DNA of 34,227 nt from Phlegmacium glaucopus. Lineage: Eukaryota; Basidiomycota; Agaricomycetes; Agaricales; Cortinariaceae. The translations under genes were made by a program, and so were the position numbers. Under the pieces are notes generated by a model. The model saw nothing but the letters and a program-made list of their open reading frames with translations, had not been told where the DNA came from and did not search any database. Of this stretch, positions 1 to 8,800 are shown piece by piece. The stretch covers positions 218,524 to 252,750 of the forward strand of contig MU130662.1 in NCBI GenBank assembly GCA_015039465.1. Direction: 5' to 3'. The stretch's first letter is position 1. Each line of letters begins with the position of its first letter.

Positions 1-799
1 AGTTGGTTTTGGAGGTTAGTAGGGCGAGCTAGGGGTGGTCGGGTGTTACGGGGCTGAGAAGGTTGAGGGAGTGGGGGTGGGGGGTTGCGAAGTGGGTTGG
101 GAGATGGTGGGGAGATGGAGAGCTTGTCAGGGGCCGTTGCCCAGGTCCATGAATCGCCAGTCGGGAAGTACGGCATGGTATTTTCAGGGTACTTGGTGTC
201 GAGAGCGTTGCATTTAGATACAAAGGTCAGGCACTTGCGAGAGTAGCTGGGGTGGGTGGAGTCTGGGCCGCAGGAAAGGCACTTGGCAGGTTGGTTGGGA
301 GGGCAGTCTGATGTAGGATGAGAAGAGCTGGCACAGTGGGCGCATATTTTGTCTTTGGTGCATGTTGCGCGGATGTGTCCATGCTCCTGGCATTTGTTGC
401 ATCTAATTGGTTCGCGCAGGTCTTTGCGGATCGTGACAACTTGACCTTCGACAAAGACTCTTTCACAGAGGAGATGATTAGCAGCTTCGGGTGAGGAGCA
501 GGAAACTTTAAGTGAGGCCACGCTTTGGGCAGGAGATCGGCGGTTGGCTCTCTTGAGCCAGGAGGCTGAAGTGATGGAACCTGGGGGAAGACCATTGTTA
601 GTTTCGATGTTAGTTAGGCAGTCAGGGTTACTAGGGTCGAAATCTCCAGTGCAGGGCACAAATTTAAATATGAGGTTGTAATTCTTGGTCTTGATAGTAG
701 CGGTACTGCCTAGGTGCAGGGGTAGGAGGTCATAATGTTCCAAGGTGTAGCCCCTGAAACGGTCAGCAGACTCGGGAGAATCAAAGTCAAGGAGGAAAG
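1..799 (-). pseudogene. LINE (Tad1-like) ORF1, C-terminal part, interrupted
   Basis: This is the C-terminal half of the ORF1 (gag-like RNA-binding) protein of a non-LTR retrotransposon, read leftwards and running off the window edge. The frame is open throughout. It carries CCHC zinc knuckles of spacing CX2CX4HX4C at 360-401 (CNKCQEHGHIRATC) and 303-344 (CAHCASSSHPTSDC), then a third, looser one (CLSCGPDSTHPSYSRKC). A Pro-rich tail follows. Upstream of the knuckles is the text GSITSASWLKRANRRSPAQS, typical in my memory of mushroom LINE ORF1 proteins. Removing 805-1740 and one CTCCT copy joins this frame to the part at 1741-2617 with no stop, so the ORF was intact before the LTR landed. ORF2 (endonuclease/RT) should lie left of the window. 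Assignment to Tad1 rather than another fungal LINE clade is inference. Confidence 0.85.
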
Positions 800-804
800 C
801 TCCT

Positions 805-1740
805 TGTTACGAATTCTATACACGCTGCGTACATTCGTTTTTCATTTCTTTTACTTTGTCACACATGCATCTTACATGCGACTTTCATTGTTTCATACCC
901 ATGCCTTTACATTATTGATTTCATACACGCATTCCACATGTCTACCTCATGCTTTTCATCTTACCTTTTCATATATAAATGTCTATACTTTGTACTTGAT
1001 TCTGTACCTAGTCTTTAATAGACGATCTCTTATTCTACATCTCTCTCAAAGTCGGCCGCTGCTCTAGGCCTTAACAAGTCTACGAAGCGCAAGACCTCAG
1101 ATTGATACACAAACTCGACATAGTGACGACTGTTAACAATCAGTGTATGTTACATTCCGTTATACGTTACTCCGGTCCAGCTCCGTCGGAGCTGTTTCCG
1201 GTAGTCCGTACTTCGTACAGTGCCTTCCCTTATATCCCGAACTACTCTTCCTATGTTCAACTCCGAGACTTCTCCGTGTCATTCCAGTTCCTCTGTCTAT
1301 ACTCCAAACCCATTATCACTTCTTCGCCACTACCACTATTCTTTGTCATCATCCTTCCCACCATCAGTCAGCATACCCGCCATGGATTATTCACCCAAGA
1401 ATGCAGGACCTTCCCGGGAGCAGAACACAGCACTTATATTTATCTTTTATATTTCGGTTGCTATTCCTTTATTTATTTAAGTACTCGAAACTTGTATGTT
1501 TTCCCTCAGTTCGAATATCAACTTAGTTTCCTCCTCTTGTTTTTCCTCTAAGTCACTGAGGGCTTCTGACTTGTTACTTTCTTCTTCCGTTCCGAAATCA
1601 GGACACCTTAGGAGCTGGGCGGCACAGCACACACGCTGAGGCCAACGTCCTTTCCGGGTTACTGTTCCGGAGTAACTCCGACGTGACTCCCTTTTGTTTT
1701 AAAGCTTAACAGTGTACCTGAATTGTTTGAAGTCGTAACA
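805..1740. mobile_element. Copia-like solo LTR, itself interrupted by a Gypsy-like solo LTR
   Basis: It starts TGTTACGAATTC and ends GTCGTAACA (TG...CA ends), and is flanked by the 5-bp direct repeat CTCCT at 800-804 and 1741-1745. Without the nested insertion it is about 367 bp. A TATATAAA-type box sits near 970, followed by a pyrimidine-rich stretch with the CTCTCTCAAAG text common at Copia LTR ends. No internal region remains, so it is a solo LTR left by LTR-LTR recombination. The Copia assignment rests on LTR style only. It is a relative of the LTR-like remnant at 26889-27302, which begins TGTTCCAAATTC and ends GTTGTAACA. Confidence 0.8.
1148..1711 (+). mobile_element. Gypsy-like solo LTR nested in the Copia-like LTR
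   Basis: This 564-bp sequence starts TGTTACATTCCG and ends GCTTAACA. It is flanked by the 5-bp duplication GTGTA (1143-1147 and 1712-1716). It is clearly homologous over its whole length to the two LTRs of the element at 3106-7794, sharing for example GTTACTCCGGTCC, GGATTATTCACCC and CTCAGTTCGAATATCAACTT. It is visibly more diverged from them than they are from each other, so it came from an older or different copy. It inserted in the same orientation as the downstream element. Confidence 0.92.
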
Positions 1741-2617
1741 CTCCTCGTTTGAGAATTTGGACCCCTTTGATGCTGGTCTTGGGTTTGGGGTCGTCATCAG
1801 AGTCCCAGGAGGACGTATGGGTGTCCTCAATCTCGACCAGCTTTTGGTTCAAGGCTTCATGAATCTTCTGAACTGCTAGAGGGGATCGGTCGGATGGGGT
1901 AGAAATGTCGTCTGGGTCAGATTGCACTAGGATTGATCTGGCAGCGAGGAGCAACCGTTGTCGGAGTTGAGTGGTTGAGCTGGGGACAGAGGGGTCATAG
2001 ACATTGGGAGGAAGAGAGCAGGGAATGAGGCGTTGGGAAGGGGCAGGCCATTGGATGGGGGGTGAGGCTGTGGCAGGGGGAGGGCTTAGATCGGTGAGCT
2101 TGGCGGCCACATTGGATAGGTTGTTGGTGACTAATTTGCTTTGGGACATAGACTCTTTGAGGTCCAGGGTCAAATTCGCTTGCTGGGTGGAGCTGGCTTT
2201 GAAGAAGGTCTGGGTTGCCAAGAGGCCTGAAAGGATGTCAGTCAAACCGGCTTGTACCTTATTTACCACCAATGAGGCGATCGAGGATGAGTCCTTGTCG
2301 GTAATGTCGTCCTCTAAGATAAAAGCTGTGGCCCGGATGGCATTGACCGCTTCCTGTGGCATTTTCGGCAGGAGAGAAATAGTGAGGAGGATCCTAGCCA
2401 TTTTGGAGCGGTCGTAATCCTCTCTGGAGAGGACCCAACCTTTGGTCTCGAGCCATTTACGGGCTTCAGAGGAATTAGTAATGGGTCCAGAATTACCGGT
2501 AACTAAGGCATTGATCTCCGAACGGGTGGCTAAGCCTCGTTGGGAATTTCCCAGGGTCCCATCACATATGGGTGCGCTGGCAGGATTTCTTGAAGTCCTA
2601 CCTTTGTCCTTATCCAT
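1741..2617 (-). pseudogene. LINE (Tad1-like) ORF1, N-terminal part
   Basis: This is the N-terminal half of the LINE ORF1, continuing across the LTR insertions into 799-1. The chosen start is the Met at 2617 (MDKDKGRTSRNP); an in-frame Met at 2665 would add 16 residues. The visible order is a Ser/Asn-rich start, a helical region around KWLETKGWVLSREDYDRSKM with predicted amphipathic helices (LLTISLLPKMPQEAVNAIRA), a Ser/Gln-rich linker and a Pro-rich segment. The ORF then reaches ILKRG at 1741, where the insertion interrupts it. As the sequence stands it stops at 1706 inside LTR DNA. The helical block before the zinc knuckles is the usual layout of ORF1 in agaricomycete LINEs. DNA at 2618-2810 is probably its 5' UTR; I could not find the element's 5' boundary. 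Confidence 0.8.
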
Positions 2618-3105
2618 TGCTAGGAAGCATGGAGAGGGCGGGGGTATGTGTGCGAGCGTGAGCATGGCTGAGGGTGAGAAAAGGGGAGGAGGAATAGTAA
2701 TAGTAAAAAGTAGAGCTGGAGTAAACAGTAGTGGAAATTAGTAGGGATGTAGCTTAATTGGCTTTGGAAATCCAGGACCCCGAAGAGTGATAGATGGTGG
2801 TTAGAAGTCAAGAAGCGTCAACTACAATACTTACAACAACAGCAATGACAAGTGACAAGTGACAAACAACGACCAATCAGAAAACAACAAACAGTGGCCA
2901 ATCTCAATAAACAACAATGATAACGAGTGACAACAACGACACCGCTTGTAATCCCCCCTCATTGGGAGTGGGTAAGTACTTTCTTGATCTTTATTTTATT
3001 TACCTTACTGATTTTAATCTACAGGTACAACAGCAATGGCTATGACAATACTAGAGGAAAACCAACCCATAGACAACAATGGTATTTTTTTAGTTTCTAT
3101 TATAC
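2618..3105. other. LINE 5' flank and CAA-rich low-complexity DNA
   Basis: 2618-2810 is the probable 5' UTR of the LINE. 2820-2960 is rich in CAA/TGACAA words (ACAACAACAGCAATGACAAG and the like), similar in style to 7860-8230 on the other side of the LTR element, so the element landed in one simple-sequence tract. Two good intron-like strings occur (2972-3024, and the one split by the LTR element); see the possible small gene at 2917-7876. Confidence 0.5.
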
Positions 3106-6100
3106 TGTTACATTCCGTCATACGTTACTCCGGTCCGACTCCGTTGGAGTTGTTTCCGGAAGTCCGTACTCCGTTCCAGTACCTTCCCTTGTTTCCGGTT
3201 CTACTCCTCCTACGTCCAACTCCGAGATTTCTCCGTATCATTCCGGCTCTTCCGACGTTACTCCAAACTCATTTCCACATCTTCGTCACAACCACTATTT
3301 CTTTGTCATCACTTTCCCACCATCAGTCAGCACACCAGCTATGGATTATTCACCCCAAGAATGCAGGACCTTCCGGGAGCAGAACGCAGCATTTATATTT
3401 ATATTTTATATTTCGGATGCTATTCCTTTTATATTTAAGTACTCGAAACTTGTATGTTTTCCTCAGTTCGAATATCAACTTAGTTTCCCACTCTTGGTCT
3501 TCCTCTAAGTTCTTTGCAACTTCCAGTTCTGCTCCGCTCCGTCTTACTCCGAAATCTAGGACACGAAGGTTCTGGGTAGCACAGCACATAAGCTGAGGCT
3601 AAGTCCTATCCTTTTCGTGACTCCATTCCGTGACTCCGTCCGTTCCGTCCGAAACTCCGGAACAGAGTTCTCGAACTTAACAGTATATTCGAACTGCTCA
3701 CCCACTCCTTCTATGCTAACTCGTTCTAAAACTTCAAAAAATCCATTCCCGATACAAGAAAATATGTCCCATGAACACTCCCCCGCCAGGCAGACTCCCG
3801 TGCCCGATATAGTCGAAGAGGCTAGTCATATTGATGAACCTCGGAGTACTACGGACGAAGTTGAGTCTCCATCTATTCATATCAATGAACTTGTTTCCGC
3901 TTTGAATTCCCTCGGGAAATCTTCAGCCAAGTCCGATTCAGCTGGCAGACTTAGAGAGCCCGAACCCTTCACGGGTAAGGATCCTAAGAAACTAAAAGCT
4001 TTTCTTTTCCAGTGTAGGCTCTATTTCCGGAGCTCTTCCGACACATTCCGAGATGACTCCAAGCGAGTAACATTTGCTTTGTCCTATCTCCGGGATGTTG
4101 CTCAGGAATGGTTCGAACCTGGAGTTTCCGGACTCACCGACGATCCTCCGTCTTGGCTTGAAGATTGGGATCTCTTCGTCAGCAAACTTCATTCCAACTT
4201 TGGTCCTTTCGACAAATCTGCCGACGTAGAATACGAACTCATGTCACTCCGAATGAAGGATAGCCAACGTATCTCCGAATACTTAGTCCGGTTCAACTCT
4301 TTGGCAGTCCGCTGCTCTTGGGGCGAGCCCGCTCTGAGGTATAGGTTTTATGACGGTTTGCCTTCCCGACTCAAGGATGAAATTACCAAAGGCAATGGCA
4401 AGCCCCGGACCATGGCCGCAATGCGACTAAAGGCTCAAAGTGCTGATGCTCGACATTGGGAACATATGCAAGAACATTCTCGAGAAGCCGTCCCCGGCCA
4501 GCAACAAAATCCTCCGAAGCCTCCTACTCCTTCTTCCTCCTCCAGTCCATCTTCCAGTCCTTCCTCCCGTTCCGGAAAACAGTCTCGGCCTTCGGATCAA
4601 ATTCCGATAAGCCTGCAGACTCCGGTAAAGTTTCCACTCCTCCAATTCCCAATCTGGAAGGCATACTGGACTTGCGGGGTAGACTTACCCAGCAAGAAAG
4701 GCAACACCGGATGGATAATAATCTCTGTCTTTTTTGTGGCAAGTCCGGTCATCGTATTGCTGACTGTAACTTAGCCAAGGCAAGCTCCGCTAGAGGCCGA
4801 GCCTCTACCGTTTCCGTTTCCGTTCCTGACTCCGTTCCGGCTATGCCGAAGGACTCCGGTTCAGAGAAGGAAAAAGTCTAAGCAATTTGCTGGACACAGC
4901 ACAGACGGTGTTTTGCGAGAGCCCCTGTGCTGAATTTGTTGCAGTCCTATGCAATAGTCTCTCCAGATACCCACACAGTTTTTGTTTCTCCTTTTTCTCT
5001 TCATTTTCCAAATCTCAGCTTTTCCGCTTCTATTTGACATTTTCGATTTTCTCCGATTTTTCCGATTTCTCCAGATTCCTCCGATGAGATTCCATTTTAT
5101 TATGGCTCATCTGCGGGCATGTTTACCCATGCTACCTTTGTTTCCATTCAGTTTGCTTGTGGTTCCGTCCACTAACTCCAGGTTTTATTAAACCAAGCTG
5201 GATTCAGATTTTCTTCCTGTACTTGGGCTTGACTAGCTCACCCTACATAATCCGTTGATTGATTGGGTCGATAGCAGTGTAACTTTCCGAGGCCGTATTT
5301 TTATCCTTCCAGTTCCCGTTTCCGTTTTTACCTAGGCCCCTTGTCCGGTATTTGACATTATTATGTCCGATACGGGTTCCGAGAGAGATCAAAGGATGTA
5401 ACTCCTTCTGATGTTTCCGGGACCACCTTCCGTTATTCCGTTTGTTCCGAAACCATGGACTACTCCTAGAATTTCCTTAGTGTCTGCTGCAGCTTTCATG
5501 AAGGCATTCCGTTCCGAAGGAGACCAATGCTTTTCCTTTCCGTTCATTCCGGTCGACGTTGCTAGTCGTTCTGCAGCAGCCTCCACCACATCTTCCTGTC
5601 TTGTCGTTCCGGACTTGCACCGCCTGTTCTCATTCCAAAACCAAACATTGTGCAACTCCTTACTCTGTCCTGTCCCCGGGACTCAATTTCCATGGATCTC
5701 TTTAACCACCTTGCGGACTCCAAACCGCTTCCCAAAACAATCCATGTTCATTCCGGCTTACGACACCTCCTCTTCCGCTCCCTTGTTTCCATTTCCGTCT
5801 CATTCCTTTCGTTTCCTTGTTGTTTCCGTTCCTTTCCATGTCTTTTCCGTTCTTTTCCTTTCTGTTATCTTAGTCTTCCGTTTCACAAAACAAAGTCAAG
5901 AAAACAATTATTTTTTATATAACAAACAAGACAACAACAAAATAAAAATATTATTTACTTTCTAGTCTACTCTTTTGTTTTTTCTACTCCTTCCATCCCA
6001 TCCTTCTCCGCTCCTTCTTTTTCTCCTTCCGTTCCTTCCTCCGCCCTCTCTGCTTCCAATCCTTCTTCCACCTCCTCGTCTTCCCCGTCATCCGACTCCT

Positions 6101-7876
6101 TGTCTTCCGTCTCCTCTTGCATCTCCATTCCCACCGACTTCACCGTTTCCACAGACTTCTCCGTTTCCACGGACTTCTCCGCTTTTTTCACCTCCTTCCG
6201 CTTTTTCTCCTCTTTCCTCCTTTCTTCTTCCCATTTCTCCTTTTCGAGCTCCCTCCTCATCCCCACCTCCATCCCCAGCTTGATCTCCTCCTGAGTCTCC
6301 GCCAACTTCTTCAACCACCCTCCTATCATCTCCAACGCATCTGCCATCCTATCCGTTCCATCCGTTTCCAATTCCAGCACCTCCTTTGCTTTTCCTTTTC
6401 CTTTTGCTTTCCCTCCGACCCTCTCTGCTGGCAGTTCCACCGCCACTGTCCTTTTCTTCCCTCCGACTATGCTGCAGCGTTTTTTCAGCTGGTAGCATCT
6501 CCAGCACCCAGGCCCCTGTGTCTTTCTGTGGCATATGGTGCCTGTGCCCATACATTGGGCACAGGCCGGCCGGTTTTCCTCCATGGTCAGAGTTACTTGT
6601 TCCTATGATTTGTTTTAGTATTATGTTTTCCTTTTTTTTTGACCAGATTTCACTTACTTTCTCATTTAACTTTCTTTTCTTCGGGACACTGGGCCCCGCC
6701 TCCATCCCGTTGTCTTCCTGTTCTTCTTCTACTTCTTCGTCATCTAGGTCAATGACCTCCGCTTCCCTCCTCCTCTGCTCCTCCGCCTTTCGAACCCGCT
6801 GCATCTCCAGCAGTTTCTGCTGCTGCTCCTCCCTGCTTTTCCTTTCCGCTTCGACTCTCTTCCTCTCCGCTTCTACCCATTGCCTCTCCGCCTCCGCCTC
6901 CGCCTTCAGTCTCTCCTCCTCCTCCTCTAGCCTCCGGGCTTCCGCAATCTCTGCTTCTTCCCGCTTCTCTTCCTCCTCCCGCTCTTTCCGCCGACGCTCT
7001 CGTGCTTCTTCGAGCCTTGCTCGTTGCGAAGCAGGGGGGAGGGAGGAGCCAGCTTTGTTGTTGGAACTCATAATGTTTGTGTTGTAGAGGATGGTGGTTT
7101 AGGAAGTTATCTGAAGTGAAGAATCTCCACCAGTCTCCGACGGTCTTTATACCACGTCAACCTCGCACGGACCATCACGTGGCCTCGAGGGTCTCGGCCT
7201 TGACAGGGAGGTACTGTTACATTCCGTCATACGTTACTCCGGTCCGACTCTGTCGGAGTTGTTTCCGGAAGTCCGTACTCCGTTCCAGTACCTTCCCTTG
7301 TTTCCGGTTCTACTCCTCCTACATCCAACTCCGAGATTTCTCCGTATCATTCCGGCTCTTCCGACGTTACTCCAAACTCATTTCCACATCTTCGTCACAA
7401 CCACTATTTCTTTGTCATCACTTTCCCACCATCAGTCAGCACACCAGCTATGGATTATTCACCCCAAGAATGCAGGACCTTCCGGGAGCAGAACGCAGCA
7501 TTTATATTTATATTTTATATTTCGGATGCTATTCCTTTTATATTTAAGTACTCGAAACTTGTATGTTTTCCTCAGTTCGAATATCGACTTAGTTTCCCAC
7601 TCTTGGTCTTCCTCTAAGTTCTTTGCAACTTCCGGTTCCGCTCCGCTCCGTCTTACTCCGAAATCTAGGACACGAAGGTTCTGGGTAGCACAGCACATAA
7701 GCTGAGGCTAAGTCCTATCCTTTCCGTGACTCCATTCTGTGACTCCATCCGTTACTCCGTCCGAAACTCCGGAACAGAGTTCTCGAACTTAACATATACT
7801 ATATTAATTTATTTCGCCCCAGGAACAATGGTTGGGGCTCGTTTGGCCCCACCTCACCATTTTTTGCACCAATGAC
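2917..7876 (+). CDS. possible small spliced gene with the LTR element in its second intron
   Basis: This is a tentative model. Exon 1 is 2917-2971 (ATG ATA ACG...). Intron 1 is 2972-3024, with donor GTAAGT, a TTACTGAT branch-like string and acceptor ACAG. Exon 2 is 3025-3081. Intron 2 starts GTATTT at 3082 and ends CCCCAG at 7822, and exon 3 is 7823-7876. Removing the element plus one TATAC copy shrinks intron 2 to 47 nt, a normal fungal size. The joined frame is open and encodes about 54 residues, ending in TMVGARLAPPHHFLHQ. The product is not recognised and is Asn/Thr-rich at its start, matching the simple-sequence context, so the ORF may be chance. The introns look better than the protein. 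Confidence 0.25.
3106..3682 (+). repeat. 5' LTR
   Basis: It is 577 bp, TGTTACATTCCG...CTTAACA. U3 holds AT-rich boxes; the best TATA is TATATTTAAG at 3430-3439. The string CAGTTCGAATAT at 3464-3475, 34 nt downstream, is the predicted start of the R region and RNA, because it is exactly complementary to the PBS after the LTR. Confidence 0.95.
3430..3475 (+). promoter_or_regulatory. LTR core promoter and predicted RNA 5' end
   Basis: TATATTTAAG at 3430-3439 is followed at a spacing of 34 nt by CAGTTCGAATAT (3464-3475). The pair is conserved in the solo LTR and in the 3' LTR. The start site is inferred from the self-priming complementarity, not from transcript data. Confidence 0.6.
3685..3696 (+). 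promoter_or_regulatory. Self-priming primer-binding site (Tf1-like)
   Basis: ATATTCGAACTG lies 2 nt after the 5' LTR end (3682). It is the perfect 12-nt reverse complement of CAGTTCGAATAT at 3464-3475 in the LTR. No TGG-starting, tRNA-complementary PBS is present. In Tf1-type elements the first 11 nt of the RNA fold back on the PBS and are nicked to give the primer. Here the primer 3' end would sit at 3475, and the first copied bases would be the 2-nt spacer then the LTR end. That is the geometry required for 2-nt end processing by integrase. Confidence 0.8.
3713..4881 (+). pseudogene. gag: Gypsy gag, frameshifted
   Basis: This is the capsid/nucleocapsid precursor of the LTR element. The start is taken at the ATG at 3713 (MLTRSKTSKNPFP), 17 nt past the PBS; the in-frame Met at 3617 lies inside the LTR and is not credible. 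The retrotransposon gag core is seen in FLFQCRLYFRSS, YLRDVAQEWFEPG and YELMSLRMKDSQRISEYL, then a Pro/Ser linker. The frame then breaks near 4585-4600: the first frame runs on to a stop at 4774, while the other frame carries SNSDKPADSGKVSTPP and the CCHC knuckle CLFCGKSGHRIADC (4726-4767), ending at 4881. The break is a net -1 shift. It could be a mutation or, less likely, a programmed shift, because shifts are not normally placed before the knuckle. Confidence 0.85.
5185..5700 (+). pseudogene. pol: Gypsy protease/pol remnant
   Basis: Only the end of the aspartyl protease and the start of the linker to RT can be read. At about 5190-5295 one frame gives KLDSDFLPVLGLD, a stop (TAG in place of the usual Trp codon), then LTLHNPLIDWVDSSVTFR. 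This is the hallmark LGxDWLxxxNPxIDW text of mushroom Gypsy pol proteins. At 5465-5545 a second frame gives ISLVSAAAFMKAFRSEGDQ, also typical of the post-protease linker. I do not see the D-S/T-G active site, nor any RT, RNase H or integrase motif before the antisense gene. The remnant is broken by stops and frame changes, so it is not expected to be functional. Confidence 0.75.
5967..7071 (-). CDS. Antisense spliced gene inside the LTR element: coiled-coil protein with a Zn2Cys6-spaced cysteine cluster
   Basis: The gene has two exons: 7071-6658 (138 codons, MSSNNKAGSSLPPAS start) and 6602-5967 (211 codons plus TAG). The intron, 6657-6603, is 55 nt with donor GTAAGT, an ATACTAAAAC branch-like site and acceptor CATAG. 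It restores one open frame across two otherwise overlapping ORFs (KLNEK joined to EQVTLTMEENRPAC). The predicted protein has 349 aa. Residues 15-110 are Arg/Glu coiled coil, followed by an acidic patch (VIDLDDEEVEEEQ) and a basic KKRK. C152, C155, C162, C171, C174 and C181 follow, spaced CX2CX6CX8CX2CX6C like fungal Zn2Cys6 DNA-binding domains, but with the basic residues in the second half (YQLKKRC). The C-terminal third is Lys/Glu-rich, with SVETEKSVETVKSVG repeats. It has no operon-like partner and is divergent to the 3' LTR. The function is unknown; a nuclear, nucleic-acid-binding role is inference. Confidence 0.75.
7204..7211 (+). other. Candidate polypurine tract of the LTR element
   Basis: CAGGGAGG lies just before TAC and the 3' LTR start (TGTTAC at 7215). 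It is short and weak as a PPT, supported mainly by position. Confidence 0.35.
7215..7794 (+). repeat. 3' LTR
   Basis: It is 580 bp, TGTTACATTCCG...CTTAACA, nearly identical to the 5' LTR. The one length difference is a 3-bp indel near the 3' end (GTTACTCCG versus GTTCCG). It is followed directly by the TSD TATAC (7795-7799). Confidence 0.95.
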
Positions 7877-8245
7877 ATGACACACAACAATGATACACAA
7901 ATGACGCACAACAATGATGCCCAAATGACACATGACCACAGTGCACAAATGATGCACAATGACAACACACAACAAATGAGTCGGAATGATGACAGCCCCC
8001 TCAATGACATGTGATGAGTCTGACGACAACATGCAACAATGATGACATGTGACAACAACAACATGCAACAACAATGCAACAACAACAACATGTGACAACA
8101 ACAACAACTTGCAACAACAACAACCTGCAATGATGACCTGCAACAAGGACAACATGACAAGGACGACCTGTGACAATGATGATGATGTGCGATGATGATG
8201 ACATGGTGCAATGGCGATGACATGGTGTGATGATGATGACAATGA
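7855..8245. repeat. Simple-sequence tract (CAA / ATG / GATGA words)
   Basis: This is a degenerate array of ACAACAACA, CAATGATGACA and ATGACACAC words with no fixed period, ending in GATGATGATGACA repeats. Open frames here on both strands (His/Val/Cys-rich on minus, Asn/Asp/Met-rich on plus) are by-products of the repeat and are not genes. The composition resembles 2820-2960. Confidence 0.75.
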
Positions 8246-8800
8246 TCCTTTACAGTAGTATATATTAGTATATATTACAATGTTTAGACTTAGTTGAATA
8301 TGATTCTTTTTTAACAATTTCCTTCCTCCAGTTGTAATGCTATTAGAATATTATGAGTATAGGCCTCTCTAATTAATGACTACAGACAGTATTAGCCTAG
8401 CCCTATATAGCACCTTATAGCACTATAGTGCTGTCTAGTGTCGGGCCATTTCCGGATAGCGTTACCATGACACTGGACAGCACTATAAACACAAGAACCT
8501 TTTCTATGGTTCTATGGTGCTGTCTGGTGCTGTCTGGTGCCAGTAAGCCAGCCCCAAGTTTGCTGATGTAAAATTACATCTTATTTCTTACTACTTAGAA
8601 ATAAGTATACCTTAAAAGTTGAGGCCAGAATTTTGTACTATTGGTGTTAAAACTATGACATCACTAAAAGTAAACATGACAAGAAAAAATACTACTAAAT
8701 CATTTTGCCAACCAGTGACAACTTTGAATTGGATTCTTGCAATAGGAGTATATTAATGTTAATAAAACCTGAAGTTATAAAGTAAATGAGATGTTACAAA
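8246..8800. other. Intergenic, AT-rich, with a small inverted repeat
   Basis: No gene is seen. 8424-8442 and 8469-8487 form a 19-bp inverted repeat with one mismatch (TATAGTGCTGTCTAGTGTC and its complement) around a 26-nt loop. GTGCTGTCTGGTGCTGTCTGGTGC follows at about 8517-8542 as a short direct repeat of the same words. It may be the end of a MITE, but I found no matching target duplication. Confidence 0.4.

Larger units (their letters stand above)
3106..7794 (+). mobile_element. Non-autonomous Ty3/Gypsy-type LTR retrotransposon with an antisense passenger gene
   Basis: The element is complete, with LTRs 3106-3682 and 7215-7794 flanked by TATAC on both sides (3101-3105 and 7795-7799). The LTRs differ by about nine substitutions and one 3-bp indel in 577 bp (about 98% identical, counted by eye), so the insertion is fairly recent. 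In order it contains a self-priming PBS, a frameshifted gag with a zinc knuckle, a protease/pol remnant, an intact antisense two-exon gene, and the 3' LTR. There is no room for RT, RNase H or integrase between about 5700 and 5966, so mobilisation must have used enzymes supplied by another copy. The sequence is unusually rich in TTCCG and CTCCG words on its plus strand. Confidence 0.93.

Noticed and set aside
227..595. 122-codon minus-strand frame (MVFPQVPSLQPP...)
   Set aside because: Shadow of LINE ORF1 in another frame; the zinc-knuckle frame is the coding one.
735..1551. Plus-strand open frames rich in Phe, Ser and Leu
   Set aside because: They lie within the two nested solo LTRs, which explain the sequence; pyrimidine-rich LTR DNA gives such frames by chance.
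4887..5191. Plus-strand Phe/Ser-rich frames after gag
   Set aside because: Pyrimidine-rich decayed pol DNA; no motif before the protease-end text at about 5190.
5975..6608. Plus-strand Pro/Ser/Phe-rich frames opposite the antisense gene
   Set aside because: Complement of Glu/Lys-rich coding DNA. The minus-strand model is supported by a canonical intron and the cysteine cluster.
7799..8317. 172-codon minus-strand Val/His/Cys-rich frame
   Set aside because: Product of CAA/ATG simple-sequence repeats; no domain and no start context.
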